From the NCBI GenBank assembly GCA_020725425.1, contig DYFA01000051.1, positions 1 through 64,000 on the forward strand: a stretch of DNA of 64,000 bases, read 5' to 3'. This document shows, piece by piece, positions 49,812 through 57,835 of this stretch. A program made the translations under genes and the position numbers. Position 1 is the first letter of the stretch. Each line of letters opens with the position of its first letter. Under the pieces are notes generated by a model that was given only the letters and a program-made list of their open reading frames with translations, ran no database searches and was not told the DNA's origin. The stretch is from Aneurinibacillus sp. Its GTDB lineage: Bacteria > Bacillota > UBA5301 > DYFA01.

Positions 49812-50762
49812 GTGCCAGTCACGCTCAAGGAACTCGCCCGGAATCAGAAAGCTTTCACCGGCGGGCACCGGGCCTGCGCCGGCTGCATGTTCCCGGTGGC
49901 CATCCGGCAGGTGATGGCGAACGTCACCACCCCGGTCGTGGTAGTCAACGCCACCGGCTGCATGGAAGTGACCACGGTGCTCTACCCCTACACCGCCTGG
50001 CGGGTGCCGTGGATTCACGCCGCCTTCGAGAACTCCGCCACCGTCTGCTCGGGGATCGAGGCGGCCTACCGGAGCCTGAAGAAGCAGGGGCGGCTGCCCG
50101 GAGGGGACAAGGACATCCGGTTCATCGCCTTCGGCGGGGACGGCGCCTCCTACGACATCGGCTTACAGTTCGTCTCCGGGGCGCTGGAGCGGGGCCACCG
50201 GATGGTCTACATCTGCTACGACAACCAGGCCTACGAGAACACCGGCATTCAGCGCTCCTCAGCGACGCCGAAGGGGGCCGCCACCACCACCAGCCCCGTC
50301 GGAAAGAAGAAAAGAGTCGGTAAGGAGCAGTGGCGGAAGGACCTGACGGCCATCATGGCCGACCACGGCATTCCCTACGCGGCCCAGGCGGCCGTCTCCC
50401 ACTGGCAGGACCTGTCGACCAAGGTCCGCAAAGCTCTGGACGCCGACGGCCCGGCCTTCCTGAACATCCTGGCCCCCTGCCGCCTCGGGTGGGCTATCCC
50501 GCCGGAGGAATCGCTGGGGAAGGTGAAGGAGGCGGTGGACTCCTGCTTCTGGCCCCTCTACGAAGTGGACAAGGGCGAGTGGAGACTAACCTACCGCCCC
50601 CGGGTCAAGCTCCCCTACGGCGAGTGGATGAAGAACCAGGCCCGGTTCAAGCACCTCTTTGACGGCCGACACGACGAGTTCCTCGCCGAGCTCCAGGCTG
50701 AGGTAGACGCCCGGTGGGAGGCGCTCCTCCGGCGGTGCGGGGAATCGGTGGCGCAGTCCTAG
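49812..50762 (+). CDS. porB: 2-oxoacid:ferredoxin oxidoreductase, beta subunit (TPP-binding)
   Basis: 316 residues. [16 protein letters not shown] has the cluster Cys pair, [18 protein letters not shown] follows, and the TPP motif is [20 protein letters not shown] with [23 protein letters not shown] 49812 follows GGGGAGAGG. It closes the por operon. Confidence 0.96.
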   Translation: MPVTLKELARNQKAFTGGHRACAGCMFPVAIRQVMANVTTPVVVVNATGCMEVTTVLYPYTAWRVPWIHAAFENSATVCSGIEAAYRSLKKQGRLPGGDKDIRFIAFGGDGASYDIGLQFVSGALERGHRMVYICYDNQAYENTGIQRSSATPKGAATTTSPVGKKKRVGKEQWRKDLTAIMADHGIPYAAQAAVSHWQDLSTKVRKALDADGPAFLNILAPCRLGWAIPPEESLGKVKEAVDSCFWPLYEVDKGEWRLTYRPRVKLPYGEWMKNQARFKHLFDGRHDEFLAELQAEVDARWEALLRRCGESVAQS

Positions 50763-50785
50763 GGCGAGCCTGACCTGCGGCAGGA

Positions 50786-50802
50786 GTATAGTATTTCTAT
50801 AC
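50786..50802. promoter_or_regulatory. Inverted repeat upstream of HEPN/MNT pair 3
   Basis: GTATAG-TATTT-CTATAC: perfect 6-base arms around a 5-base loop, AT-rich in a GC-rich context, 31 bases before the HEPN start. It may be an operator or contain the -10. Confidence 0.4.
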
Positions 50803-50833
50803 CGAACTGCTCCGCTGGTGGAGGTGAGGGCGC

Positions 50834-51253
50834 ATGAACCGCTACCAGGACTGGCTGACCGAGGCGCAGTCAGACCTTGAGCAGGCTCGCGACAGCCTTG
50901 AGCGCGGCAAGTACAACTGGGCCTGCTTCGCCGCTCAACAGGCCGCCGAGAAAGCGGTCAAGGCGCTCCACTTTCGGGTCGGCCAAGTGGCCTGGGGTCA
51001 TTCTGTACGGGCTCTCCTGGAGGCGTTGCCCGAGCGGCTCCGACTCGAATCCGGCCTGCTGGACAAGGCCCGGATACTGGATAAGCACTACATTCCTGCC
51101 CGTTATCCCGACGCCCATCCGGCCGGACCTGCCTGTGTTAACTATACGCCGGATGAAGCTCAGCAGGCCGCGGCCCTGGCCCAGGAGGTGCTCGACTACT
51201 GTGTCCGTGCGTGTCTGGAGGCTCGACCGGGCGTCGATCTTGAGACGCCTTGA
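50834..51253 (+). CDS. HEPN-domain protein, pair 3
   Basis: 139 residues. YNWACFAAQQAAEKAVKAL is a HEPN family signature. A RX4H motif is present in PARYPDAHP, without the following Tyr of the HepT class, so this belongs to a different HEPN subfamily from pairs 1 and 2. The predicted nucleotidyltransferase follows, overlapping by 53 bases; the order here is HEPN first. ATG 50834 follows GGAGGTGAGG. Role as toxin is inferred. Confidence 0.78.
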   Translation: MNRYQDWLTEAQSDLEQARDSLERGKYNWACFAAQQAAEKAVKALHFRVGQVAWGHSVRALLEALPERLRLESGLLDKARILDKHYIPARYPDAHPAGPACVNYTPDEAQQAAALAQEVLDYCVRACLEARPGVDLETP

Positions 51254-51578
51254 GGGCTGGGCGGCCGCGTTGGTCAAGGACAAGGGCGCCTTGGCGGTGA
51301 TCCTCTTTGGCTCGCTGGCCCGCGGCGATCAGACGGCGGCCAGCGACGCCGACGTGGTGGTCATCCTGGCGGAATCATCCCTTCCCTTCCGGGAGCGCAT
51401 CCCCCCTCTTCTGCCGTCCGGATTGGGCGTCGGAGTGGATCTCTTTCCCTACACCCTGGAGGAAGCCCGAGCGGCCTGGCGGGATGGGTCCGGCGTCCTT
51501 CCGGTGGCTCTGAAGGAAGGTCTCTTCCTGGCCGGGGACCGGGAGAGCTTCTTGCTTGCGCTGCAGACCTCCGTGTGA
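51201..51578 (+). CDS. MNT-type nucleotidyltransferase, pair 3
   Basis: About 125 residues. VILFGSLARGDQTAASDAD is an exact GSX10DXD motif of minimal nucleotidyltransferases; VGVDLFPYTLEE supplies the third acidic residue. GTG 51201 has GGAGGTG about 10 bases upstream; GTG 51207 is an alternative. It overlaps the HEPN gene in another frame. Predicted antitoxin or AMPylase for that protein. Confidence 0.78.
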   Translation: MSVRVWRLDRASILRRLEGWAAALVKDKGALAVILFGSLARGDQTAASDADVVVILAESSLPFRERIPPLLPSGLGVGVDLFPYTLEEARAAWRDGSGVLPVALKEGLFLAGDRESFLLALQTSV

Positions 51579-51707
51579 TGCTGCGACCAGGGCGAATGTC
51601 GCCGCATCTCGCACCACCTCAGCTTGCTGAAGCAGGCGGGCTTGGTGCTGGACGAACGGCGGGGGCCTGGAAAGCGGAAAACCCCACGCAGGAGGTGGAC
51701 ACGATGA
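51579..51707 (+). pseudogene. Remnant of an SdpR/ArsR-type repressor gene
   Basis: In the frame directly following the nucleotidyltransferase stop, ISHHLSLLKQAGLVLDERRG can be read, the recognition helix and wing of ArsR-family SdpR repressors. The N-terminal half of the winged helix and the end (normally a YYSLN-type strand) are missing. The frame stops at TGA 51705, overlapping the SdpI start ATG 51704. In Bacillus, sdpR sits before sdpI and represses it, so this looks like the decayed partner of the next gene. Confidence 0.7.
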
Positions 51708-52405
51708 CTCGCACTGACCATGAGGAGCGGAACACCTACCGCCTCGGCGCCTGGATTATCAAAGAAGACTGGCCTCTCTGGCTTCTGTTGACGGCCAGCC
51801 TGGTGGTGGCTGTTCTCGTTTACCCCTCGTTGCCTGACCGTGTCCCCATCCACTGGAACATCAGGGGTGAGGTGGATGGCTGGGGCAGCAAGGCGTTCGG
51901 AGTCTTCGGCCTGCTGGGCTTGAACATCGGACTTTACCTGCTGTTCTTCCTGTTGCCGCTGATCGACCCGGCTGGGGCGAATTACGTCAAGTTTCAGTCC
52001 ACCTACCGGGTCCTGCGCTCTGTTTTTGTCGTCATCATGACGGCCATCTGGGGAGCGGCGCTGGCGGCAGGCAAAGGAGTCCCGGTGGATATCGGCCTCG
52101 TGGTTCCGGTGGTCATCTCGCTCATGTTCATCGTCATCGGGAACATGCTGGGCCGGATTCGCTACAACTGGTTCGTCGGCATCAAGACGCCCTGGTCCCT
52201 GGCGAGCGAGGAGGCGTGGCGGATGACTCACCGGGCGGCCGGGCCGGCCTGGGTGATCGGGGGGCTGGTCAGCCTCGCCGGGGCGTTCCTCGGGCCTCAG
52301 GCGGCGGCCTGGGCGATGGGCCTGGGTATAGGCGGGGCCGGGGTCTTCTCGGTGGTCTACTCGTACGTCGCCTGGAAGCGCACGCAGGGGAGGCGGTTCT
52401 CGTGA
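51704..52405 (+). CDS. SdpI/DUF1648-family membrane protein
   Basis: 233 residues with about six hydrophobic segments. PSLPDRVPIHWNIRGEVDGW is the DUF1648 signature and LGRIRYNWFVGIKTPWSLAS the SdpI signature. In Bacillus subtilis SdpI gives immunity to the SdpC toxin and controls the repressor SdpR; no SdpC is visible here. ATG 51704 has GGAGG 9 bases upstream. An ArsR-type remnant precedes it. Confidence 0.85.
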   Translation: MTRTDHEERNTYRLGAWIIKEDWPLWLLLTASLVVAVLVYPSLPDRVPIHWNIRGEVDGWGSKAFGVFGLLGLNIGLYLLFFLLPLIDPAGANYVKFQSTYRVLRSVFVVIMTAIWGAALAAGKGVPVDIGLVVPVVISLMFIVIGNMLGRIRYNWFVGIKTPWSLASEEAWRMTHRAAGPAWVIGGLVSLAGAFLGPQAAAWAMGLGIGGAGVFSVVYSYVAWKRTQGRRFS

Positions 52406-52458
52406 ATCGCCGCTTCGCTCCGGAGCCCCTCGCCTGAGGGGAGGGGTTCCGCGGCGGC

Positions 52459-53220
52459 CTAGCCCTCGGAGTTGAAGAGCAGGACGGCGCCGGTGATCAT
52501 CACGGCGGCCATGGCCAGGATGACGGCCACGTCGGTTACCAGCGAGAACTCGTGGACGCCGATGATCACGTTCTTCAGGCCGTCCACTCCGTAGGCCAGG
52601 GGGTCCACCCTGGCCAGCGCTTTCATCCAGGGCGGAAGGCTGGAGAGCGGGAAGATGGCCCCGGAAAGAAAGTACATCGGCATCACCACGAAGTTCATGA
52701 TGAGCTGAAAGCCCTGCATAGACTCCATCCGGGCGGCCACCAGGATGCCGGTGGAGGAGAGGGCGAAGGAGAGCAAGAACATCAGGCCGAGGGCGGCGAG
52801 CACGGAGCGAGGAGTCAAGGCGACTCCGATCAGGGGGGCGAGCAACAGAATCATCGCCCCCTGCAGGACGGCGACGGTCGACCCGGAGAGCGCCTTGCCG
52901 AGGACAATGGCTGTACGGGAGACGGGAGCGACCAGAACTTCCTTCAGGAAGCCGAACTCCCGGTCCCAAACGATCGAGACCGCCGAGGAGATCGAGGTGA
53001 AGAGGACCGTCATCCCGATGACACCGGGGAACATGAACTTCATGTAATCGACGCCCGGCACCGGCCCCCGGAAGGTCGAGCCGAGCCCCCGGCCCACGAT
53101 GAAGAGCCACACCGCCGGCTGGATGAGCGAAGTGATGATGCGGGCCTTGTCCCGCCAGAAGCGGATGATCTCCCGCAGCCAGATGACATAAATGGCGCTG
53201 AAATCCTTCTTGCCGGTCAT
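52459..53220 (-). CDS. ABC-2 type transporter permease (drug-efflux DrrB-like)
   Basis: About 253 residues with six hydrophobic segments. VWLREIIRFWRDKARII at the start and the family region GTFRGPVPGVDYMKFMFPGV fit ABC-2 permeases of the DrrB/NodJ kind. It would form the channel for export of a hydrophobic compound. ATG 53220 has AAGGAGG 7 bases before it; in-frame upstream ATGs lack a site. It follows its ATPase gene in the marR operon. Confidence 0.9.
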   Translation of the reverse strand: MTGKKDFSAIYVIWLREIIRFWRDKARIITSLIQPAVWLFIVGRGLGSTFRGPVPGVDYMKFMFPGVIGMTVLFTSISSAVSIVWDREFGFLKEVLVAPVSRTAIVLGKALSGSTVAVLQGAMILLLAPLIGVALTPRSVLAALGLMFLLSFALSSTGILVAARMESMQGFQLIMNFVVMPMYFLSGAIFPLSSLPPWMKALARVDPLAYGVDGLKNVIIGVHEFSLVTDVAVILAMAAVMITGAVLLFNSEG

Positions 53221-53254
53221 GTCTGTGCCTCCTTCGGACATCATTACGCCGCGG

Positions 53255-54241
53255 TCAGTGGTGGGGGGTGCGGTGGCGCCGCATCCGCCGGCGTTCGCGC
53301 ATCACGTCGAGTCCGGAGAGGGTCTCCTCCCGGATCTCTCGGCCGGTGAGCTTCAGGAACACGTCATCCAGCGTCGGCTTGCGCAGGCTGATCGCCTTGA
53401 TGTGACCGTGCTCCGCCGCCACGAAGCGGGGGATGAACTCCTCGCCGTTGTCGATCTCGAAGCGGAGCCCGTCGGGGGTGCGGGCGGGGGTCACGCCGTA
53501 GGCTGCCTGGAGCCTCGCCGAGAGTTGTTCGTCATCCTCGGACCGCACCGTGATCAAGTCGCCGCCGACCAGCCGCTTCAGTTCACCGGGCGTATCCATG
53601 GCCACCAGCTCGCCATGGTCGATGATCGCGATCCGGTCGCAGTTTTCCGCCTCGTCCATGTAGTGGGTGGTGAGGAAAATCGTCATCCCTGCCCGGGCGC
53701 GGATCTGGTGGATGTACTCCCAGATGTGGGCCCGGGTCTGGGGGTCGAGACCGAGCGTGGGCTCGTCGAGGAAGAGCACCTTCGGGTAGTGGAGCAGTCC
53801 CCGGGCGATTTCCAGCCGCCGCTTCATGCCGCCGGAGAAGGTCTTCACGATGTCGTTCCGCCGGTCATAGAGGTCGACCATCCGCAGGACCTCGCCGAGA
53901 CGCTCCTGCCGCTCGGCGGTAGGGATTCCGTAGAGGATGGCGTGGAAGTAGAGGTTCTCCCCGGCGGTGAGATTCTCATCGAGCGACGGGTCCTGAAAGA
54001 CCAGACCGATGGAGCGGCGGACGGCGTCCGGCTGGGCCGCGACGTCGTACCCGGCGAGCCAGGCCCGGCCACCCGTGGGCTTGAGCAGCGTGCAGAGCAT
54101 CTTGATGGTGGTGGATTTCCCGGCGCCGTTCGGGCCGAGAAAGCCGAAGATCTCCCCGCTTTGCACTGCGAAGGAGACGTCCTTCACCGCGACCAGTTTG
54201 CCGAACTTCTTGCGCAGGTCCTTGGCGACGATGGTTTCCAT
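53255..54241 (-). CDS. ABC transporter ATP-binding protein (DrrA-like)
   Basis: 328 residues. Walker A GPNGAGKST, signature FSGGMKRRLEIARGLLHYP, Walker B VLFLDEPTLGLDPQTR and switch His in TTHYMDEAENCDRIAI. The C-terminal ~90-residue extension with LRKPTLDDVFLKLTGREI is typical of drug-efflux ATPases of the DrrA type. It lies between the MarR gene (9-base gap) and the permease. The exported compound cannot be inferred. Confidence 0.94.
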   Translation of the reverse strand: METIVAKDLRKKFGKLVAVKDVSFAVQSGEIFGFLGPNGAGKSTTIKMLCTLLKPTGGRAWLAGYDVAAQPDAVRRSIGLVFQDPSLDENLTAGENLYFHAILYGIPTAERQERLGEVLRMVDLYDRRNDIVKTFSGGMKRRLEIARGLLHYPKVLFLDEPTLGLDPQTRAHIWEYIHQIRARAGMTIFLTTHYMDEAENCDRIAIIDHGELVAMDTPGELKRLVGGDLITVRSEDDEQLSARLQAAYGVTPARTPDGLRFEIDNGEEFIPRFVAAEHGHIKAISLRKPTLDDVFLKLTGREIREETLSGLDVMRERRRMRRHRTPHH

Positions 54242-54250
54242 TCCGGCACC

Positions 54251-54727
54251 TCACTTCTCCGGCTCAATCACCCGGGCCAGGGCGGCCAGGGATTGACGTA
54301 GGGCAGAGACTTCCCCGGGGGCTAATCCTGCCAGCACTTCGCTCAGGGCAGCCCGCCTGGCAGCCAGATACTTTTCCCGATGCGCTTCAGCCGCCGGGGT
54401 GGGGTTGACCCGGCAGACCCGCCGGTCCCGGGCGTCGGGCACCCGCAGGAGCAGCCCCTCTCGTTCCAGCCGGTCGACGATCCCCGACACCGTCGAGTTA
54501 GCCAGTCCCATCTTTCGGCTGAGGTCGGTGAGGGTCAGGCCGGGGTGGCAGGTGACGAGGCGCAGCGCCATTAGCTGAGGGATGGTCAGCCCCGAGCGGT
54601 CATGGGCCTCCATACGCCGGCGCAGCCCCCGGGTAATTACCCCGAGCAGCTCGGCTATTTCTTCCACCGTCTTCTCATTCACGGCATGCTGTTCCGCCAG
54701 ATATTCTTCGAACACGAAATTTCGCAT
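54251..54727 (-). CDS. MarR-family transcriptional regulator
   Basis: 158 residues with a winged helix-turn-helix (LTLTDLSRKMGLANSTVSGI, VDRLEREGLLLRVPDARDRR, the latter containing the wing DxRxxR). MarR proteins usually repress their own operon until a ligand binds. It is the first gene of an operon with a drug-efflux ABC transporter, so that is its likely target. The ATG at 54727 sits at the predicted transcription start (no leader) and within a 12-base palindrome. Confidence 0.92.
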   Translation of the reverse strand: MRNFVFEEYLAEQHAVNEKTVEEIAELLGVITRGLRRRMEAHDRSGLTIPQLMALRLVTCHPGLTLTDLSRKMGLANSTVSGIVDRLEREGLLLRVPDARDRRVCRVNPTPAAEAHREKYLAARRAALSEVLAGLAPGEVSALRQSLAALARVIEPEK

Positions 54728-54732
54728 GCGAA
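54721..54732. promoter_or_regulatory. Palindrome TTCGCATGCGAA over the marR start codon
   Basis: A perfect 12-base palindrome covering the ATG (54725-54727) and the bases just after the -10. Candidate MarR operator. Confidence 0.5.
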
Positions 54733-54733
54733 A

Positions 54734-54762
54734 AGGTTATCACAGGCCCTTGATTTTGTCAA
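54734..54762 (-). promoter_or_regulatory. Promoter of the marR operon
   Basis: On the minus strand TTGACA (54762-54757), 17-base spacer, TAACCT (54739-54734). Six bases then separate the -10 from the ATG, so the mRNA is probably leaderless. Confidence 0.75.
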
Positions 54763-54767
54763 GTTGC

Positions 54768-54795
54768 GCCGATGTGTTAGTGCCGATGTGTTAGT
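54768..54795. repeat. Two tandem copies of a 14-base repeat
   Basis: GCCGATGTGTTAGT occurs twice with no gap, just upstream of the marR -35. It could be a recent duplication or part of a binding site. Confidence 0.7.
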
Positions 54796-54911
54796 CCGCC
54801 GGCCAAGAATTTTTTGTCGAATCGCCCTCCTTTGTTGTCGGTCACGGAGGAAAATCGTGGTCCCGCGGGGTATTATGAAGCGATAAATCCGAGAGGGAGG
54901 GGGACACGGAG

Positions 54912-55457
54912 TTGGCGAAGATCAAGTGGAACTGGCCTTTCATCATCGGCTTCTTGATCGTGTTCGTCGGCGCAAGCATCGGTTTCCTGGTGTACGCGGG
55001 GACCAACCACTTCTGCGGCTCGGTCTGCCACAGCATGTTTGTCTACCGGGACACGTGGGAGGTGTCGAGCCACGGACCGAAGGTCCTCAAGGACGAGCCG
55101 GTCGCCTGTGAGGAATGCCACTACGACCGAGGGATCAAGGGCTACATCGCGGGCAAGATCAGTGGCATGCGGTCCATGATCAAGGAGATCACCGCCACTT
55201 ACCACACGCCGATCAAAGGCGAGCCGAAGGAGGCCCGGTGCAAGGAGTGCCACGATATCAAGAAACTCAACGAGACTGAGACCCACCGGATTCCGCACGA
55301 GTCGCACGAGGCCATGGGGCTGAAGTGCATGAGCTGCCACGCCGGGTTGGTCCACGGACGTGAGGGCGAGGGCGAGGCGAAGATGACGCACGACGCCTGC
55401 CAGCAGTGCCACGATACGGCCAACGCGGACGAGTGCACCAAGTGCCACAAGTGGTAG
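54912..55457 (+). CDS. Membrane-anchored multihaem cytochrome c (NapC/NrfH-like)
   Basis: 181 residues. An N-terminal membrane helix (FIIGFLIVFVGASIGFLVYA) is followed by five CXXCH sites (CEECH, CKECH, CMSCH, CQQCH, CTKCH) and one CX3CH (CGSVCHSM, residues 35-40). NapC/NrfH proteins pass electrons from menaquinol to periplasmic reductases; their first haem site is also followed by a Met. Thus up to six haems are possible. TTG 54912 has GGAGGGGG upstream. No reductase gene is adjacent. Confidence 0.85.
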   Translation: MAKIKWNWPFIIGFLIVFVGASIGFLVYAGTNHFCGSVCHSMFVYRDTWEVSSHGPKVLKDEPVACEECHYDRGIKGYIAGKISGMRSMIKEITATYHTPIKGEPKEARCKECHDIKKLNETETHRIPHESHEAMGLKCMSCHAGLVHGREGEGEAKMTHDACQQCHDTANADECTKCHKW

Positions 55458-55501
55458 GGGGGCGCGGGCGGTCGTCGTAGACCGTTGCCCGGCACTCCAG
55501 C

Positions 55502-55531
55502 GGGGGCTCCCAGGAGCCCCCTTTCTTATTT
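55502..55531 (+). terminator. Intrinsic terminator of the multihaem cytochrome gene
   Basis: GGGGGCTC (55502-55509) pairs with GAGCCCCC (55514-55521), then TTTCTTATTT. It lies between the cytochrome stop and the end of the convergent serS gene. Confidence 0.8.
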
Positions 55532-56800
55532 CGTGATCCGTTCGACGCCGCCCAGGTAGGGGCGGAGGGCCTCCGGCACCACGACGGAGCCGTCGGACTG
55601 CTGGAAGTTCTCCAGGATGGCGGCGACCGTCCGGCCCACCGCCAGACCTGAGCCGTTCAGCGTGTGGACGAACTCGGGCTTGGCCCCCGGTGCGGGGCGG
55701 AACTTGATGTCGGCCCGGCGGGCCTGGTAATCGGTGAAGTTGGAGCAGGAGGAGATCTCCACGTACCGGCCGTAGCTCGGCAGCCAGACTTCCAGGTCGT
55801 ACTGCTTGGCGTTGGAGAAGCCCATGTCGCCGGTGCAGATGAGGACCACCCGGTAAGGGAGGCCGAGCCGTCGCAGGCAGGCCTCGGCGTTCCCGACCAG
55901 CCTCTCGAGCTCGTCGAAGGACGTCTCGGGCCGGACGAACTTCACCAGCTCCACCTTGTTGAACTCATGCACCCGGATGAGCCCCCGGGTGTCCCGCCCG
56001 GCGGCGCCGGCCTCTGCCCGGAAGCAGGCGGTGTAGGCGCAGTGATAGAGCGGGAGCTTCTCTCCGTCCAGGATTTCCCCCCGGTAGAGGTTGGTCACCG
56101 GAACCTCGGCGGTGGGGGCGAGGTACAGTTCCTCCCCCTCGCACTTGTACATGTCCTCGGCGAACTTGGGCAACTGGCCGGTGCCCACCATCGATTCCCG
56201 GTTGACCAGGAAAGGCGGGAAGACCTCGGTGTAGCCATGCTCCCGGGTATGAAGGTCGAGGAAGAAGTTGATCAGGGCCCGTTCAAGTTGCGCTCCGAGA
56301 CCCCGCTCGACCACGAACCGGGTCCCCGAGATCTTGACCGCCCGTTCGAAGTCGAGGATGCCCAGCTCCACCCCGAGATCCCAGTGGGCCCGGGGTTCGA
56401 AGGAGAAGGAGGGCGGCTCTCCCCACCGGCGGACTTCCACGTTCTGAGCGGCGTCGTCACCTTCCGGCACCGAAGCGTCGGGGAGGTTCGGGATATAGAG
56501 CAGAATCTCTTCGATCCGCCCGTCGAGACTGCGGACCTCCCCGTCAAGCTCCTTGATGCGCTCGCCTGTCGTCCGGGTCTCCTCGATCAGGGCAGTGGCG
56601 TCGAGGCCCGCTTTCTTCAGGCGGGCCACCTCCGCGCTGGCCGCGTTGCGGTGGGCTTTGAGTCCCTCGACTTCCACGAGGAGCTGGCGGCGCCGGGCGT
56701 CCAGGGAGAGCAGCTCATCCAGGGGAGCATCCACTCTCTTCTTGCGCATCCCCTCGCGCACCGCTTCCGGGTTGGCCCGGACAAACCGCAGGTCCAGCAC
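55526..56800 (-). CDS. serS: Seryl-tRNA synthetase
   Basis: 424 residues. It charges tRNA-Ser; two tRNA-Ser genes lie 6-7 kb away. The N-terminal coiled coil starts [18 protein letters not shown]. Class II motifs: [37 protein letters not shown] (motif 2 region) and [15 protein letters not shown] (motif 3). GTG 56800 is preferred (GGAGGG upstream and canonical family start); ATG 56851 adds 17 residues with no ribosome binding site. No T-box element was seen upstream. Confidence 0.96.
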   Translation of the reverse strand: MLDLRFVRANPEAVREGMRKKRVDAPLDELLSLDARRRQLLVEVEGLKAHRNAASAEVARLKKAGLDATALIEETRTTGERIKELDGEVRSLDGRIEEILLYIPNLPDASVPEGDDAAQNVEVRRWGEPPSFSFEPRAHWDLGVELGILDFERAVKISGTRFVVERGLGAQLERALINFFLDLHTREHGYTEVFPPFLVNRESMVGTGQLPKFAEDMYKCEGEELYLAPTAEVPVTNLYRGEILDGEKLPLYHCAYTACFRAEAGAAGRDTRGLIRVHEFNKVELVKFVRPETSFDELERLVGNAEACLRRLGLPYRVVLICTGDMGFSNAKQYDLEVWLPSYGRYVEISSCSNFTDYQARRADIKFRPAPGAKPEFVHTLNGSGLAVGRTVAAILENFQQSDGSVVVPEALRPYLGGVERITK

Positions 56801-56920
56801 GCCGATCCCTCCGTCCAGTCCCTTCACGTCTAGGTAGCCTGTCTCATTCAATTAAACGCCGGAGAGCTGGCCGTGTCAACTGCCGCCGGCCGGCGCCGGC
56901 TTCCAGGGTTGGCGGGCGGT

Positions 56921-57700
56921 TCATCCGGCCAGCAGAGACCTGAGCAGACGGGCGTTGGCCGGCGCCTGCCCCTGATAGTGATTGTTGAAGGCGACCAGGA
57001 CCTTTCCCGTTTCCGCATCGAGACGGCGCAGCTTGGGGAGCCACTCGCCCAGTTCCTCGGCTGAGTAGAGGTAGTCATATCGTTCGCAGCTCGCCTGGTG
57101 GTGGTACCACCGGGCGGCGTTTCGCCCGTGGAAGCGCACATAAGCCGGGCTGGCCGTGGACCACGCCACCGGCGGCAACAGGCCGGGCAGGCGGGGTTCG
57201 TCCACCGCGGCGAAAGCCAGCCGTTCGCGGCGCAGCAGCCGTTCCACCTCGTCCGTCAACCAGGACCGGTGGCGGAACTCGACCACCACCGGAAGATCGC
57301 CCATCCGCCTGCGCCAATGAGCCACGTACTCCTGGTTTCGGGGGTTGTTGCGGAAGCTGTTCGGAAACTGGGCGAGCACCGCTCCAAGGCGTCCCCCGAG
57401 TTCGTCGAGCGCCGCCCGGAAGGCCGTGAAAGTCCCTTCCAGGGCGCCGGGTTCGAGCAGGTGCGGCCGGTGGGTCAAATCCTGGAAGGCCTTGACCACG
57501 AAGCTGAAATCCTCCGGGGTTCGGGCGGCCATCCGAGCGAGGAACCCCGCCTCCGGCAACCGGTAGAACGTGGTGTTGAGTTCCACGAACGGGAAATGCC
57601 CCGCGTAGTAGCTGAGCATGTCCTGAGCGGGGAGGTCTTTCGGGTAGAAGGTGCCCCGCCAGTCGGGATACGAGAAGCCCGAGGTGCCGACGAGAATCAT
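56921..57700 (-). CDS. DUF72-family protein
   Basis: 259 residues. ILVGTSGFSYPDWRGTFYP, FVELNTTFYRLP, VVVEFRHRSW, YVRFHGRN and VAFNNHYQGQAPANA are DUF72 (UPF0759/YecE-like) blocks. The fold is a TIM barrel of unknown activity. ATG 57700 has GGAGGAG upstream; an in-frame ATG 57739 with GGGGAGGG is also possible. It is divergent from the imuB cassette and shares its upstream region, including the LexA box. Confidence 0.9.
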   Translation of the reverse strand: MILVGTSGFSYPDWRGTFYPKDLPAQDMLSYYAGHFPFVELNTTFYRLPEAGFLARMAARTPEDFSFVVKAFQDLTHRPHLLEPGALEGTFTAFRAALDELGGRLGAVLAQFPNSFRNNPRNQEYVAHWRRRMGDLPVVVEFRHRSWLTDEVERLLRRERLAFAAVDEPRLPGLLPPVAWSTASPAYVRFHGRNAARWYHHQASCERYDYLYSAEELGEWLPKLRRLDAETGKVLVAFNNHYQGQAPANARLLRSLLAG

Positions 57701-57770
57701 GGCGTTCTCCTCCAGGCGACGCGTTGGCTGACGTTTCATTTTACCCTCCCCGGTGGAATATCCTTCCCAC

Positions 57771-57799
57771 TTGATACCGAACAAATGTTTGACTAAAAT
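57771..57799 (+). promoter_or_regulatory. Promoter of the imuB-dnaE2 operon
   Basis: TTGATA (57771-57776), 17-base spacer, TAAAAT (57794-57799). The spacer is occupied by the LexA box. The imuB ATG is 37 bases beyond the -10. Confidence 0.75.
57778..57791. promoter_or_regulatory. LexA (SOS) box
   Basis: CGAACAAATGTTTG matches the Gram-positive LexA/DinR operator (GAAC-N4-GTTC/T) with one deviation and is itself nearly palindromic. It fills the gap between -35 and -10, where repressor binding would block RNA polymerase. Confidence 0.8.
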
Positions 57800-57835
57800 G
57801 AGGGTGGATAGGTAGCGCAAAAGGGGTGGACCGTC

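Noticed and set aside
46913-49828. A 971-codon open frame on the minus strand
   Set aside because: Only its last 178 codons are a gene (rubrerythrin, start GTG 47446). The rest is antisense to porG, porD and porA; long antisense frames are common in GC-rich coding DNA.
56801-56851. An upstream ATG start for serS
   Set aside because: It lacks a ribosome binding site and adds 17 residues before the canonical [13 protein letters not shown] start; GTG 56800 has GGAGGG.
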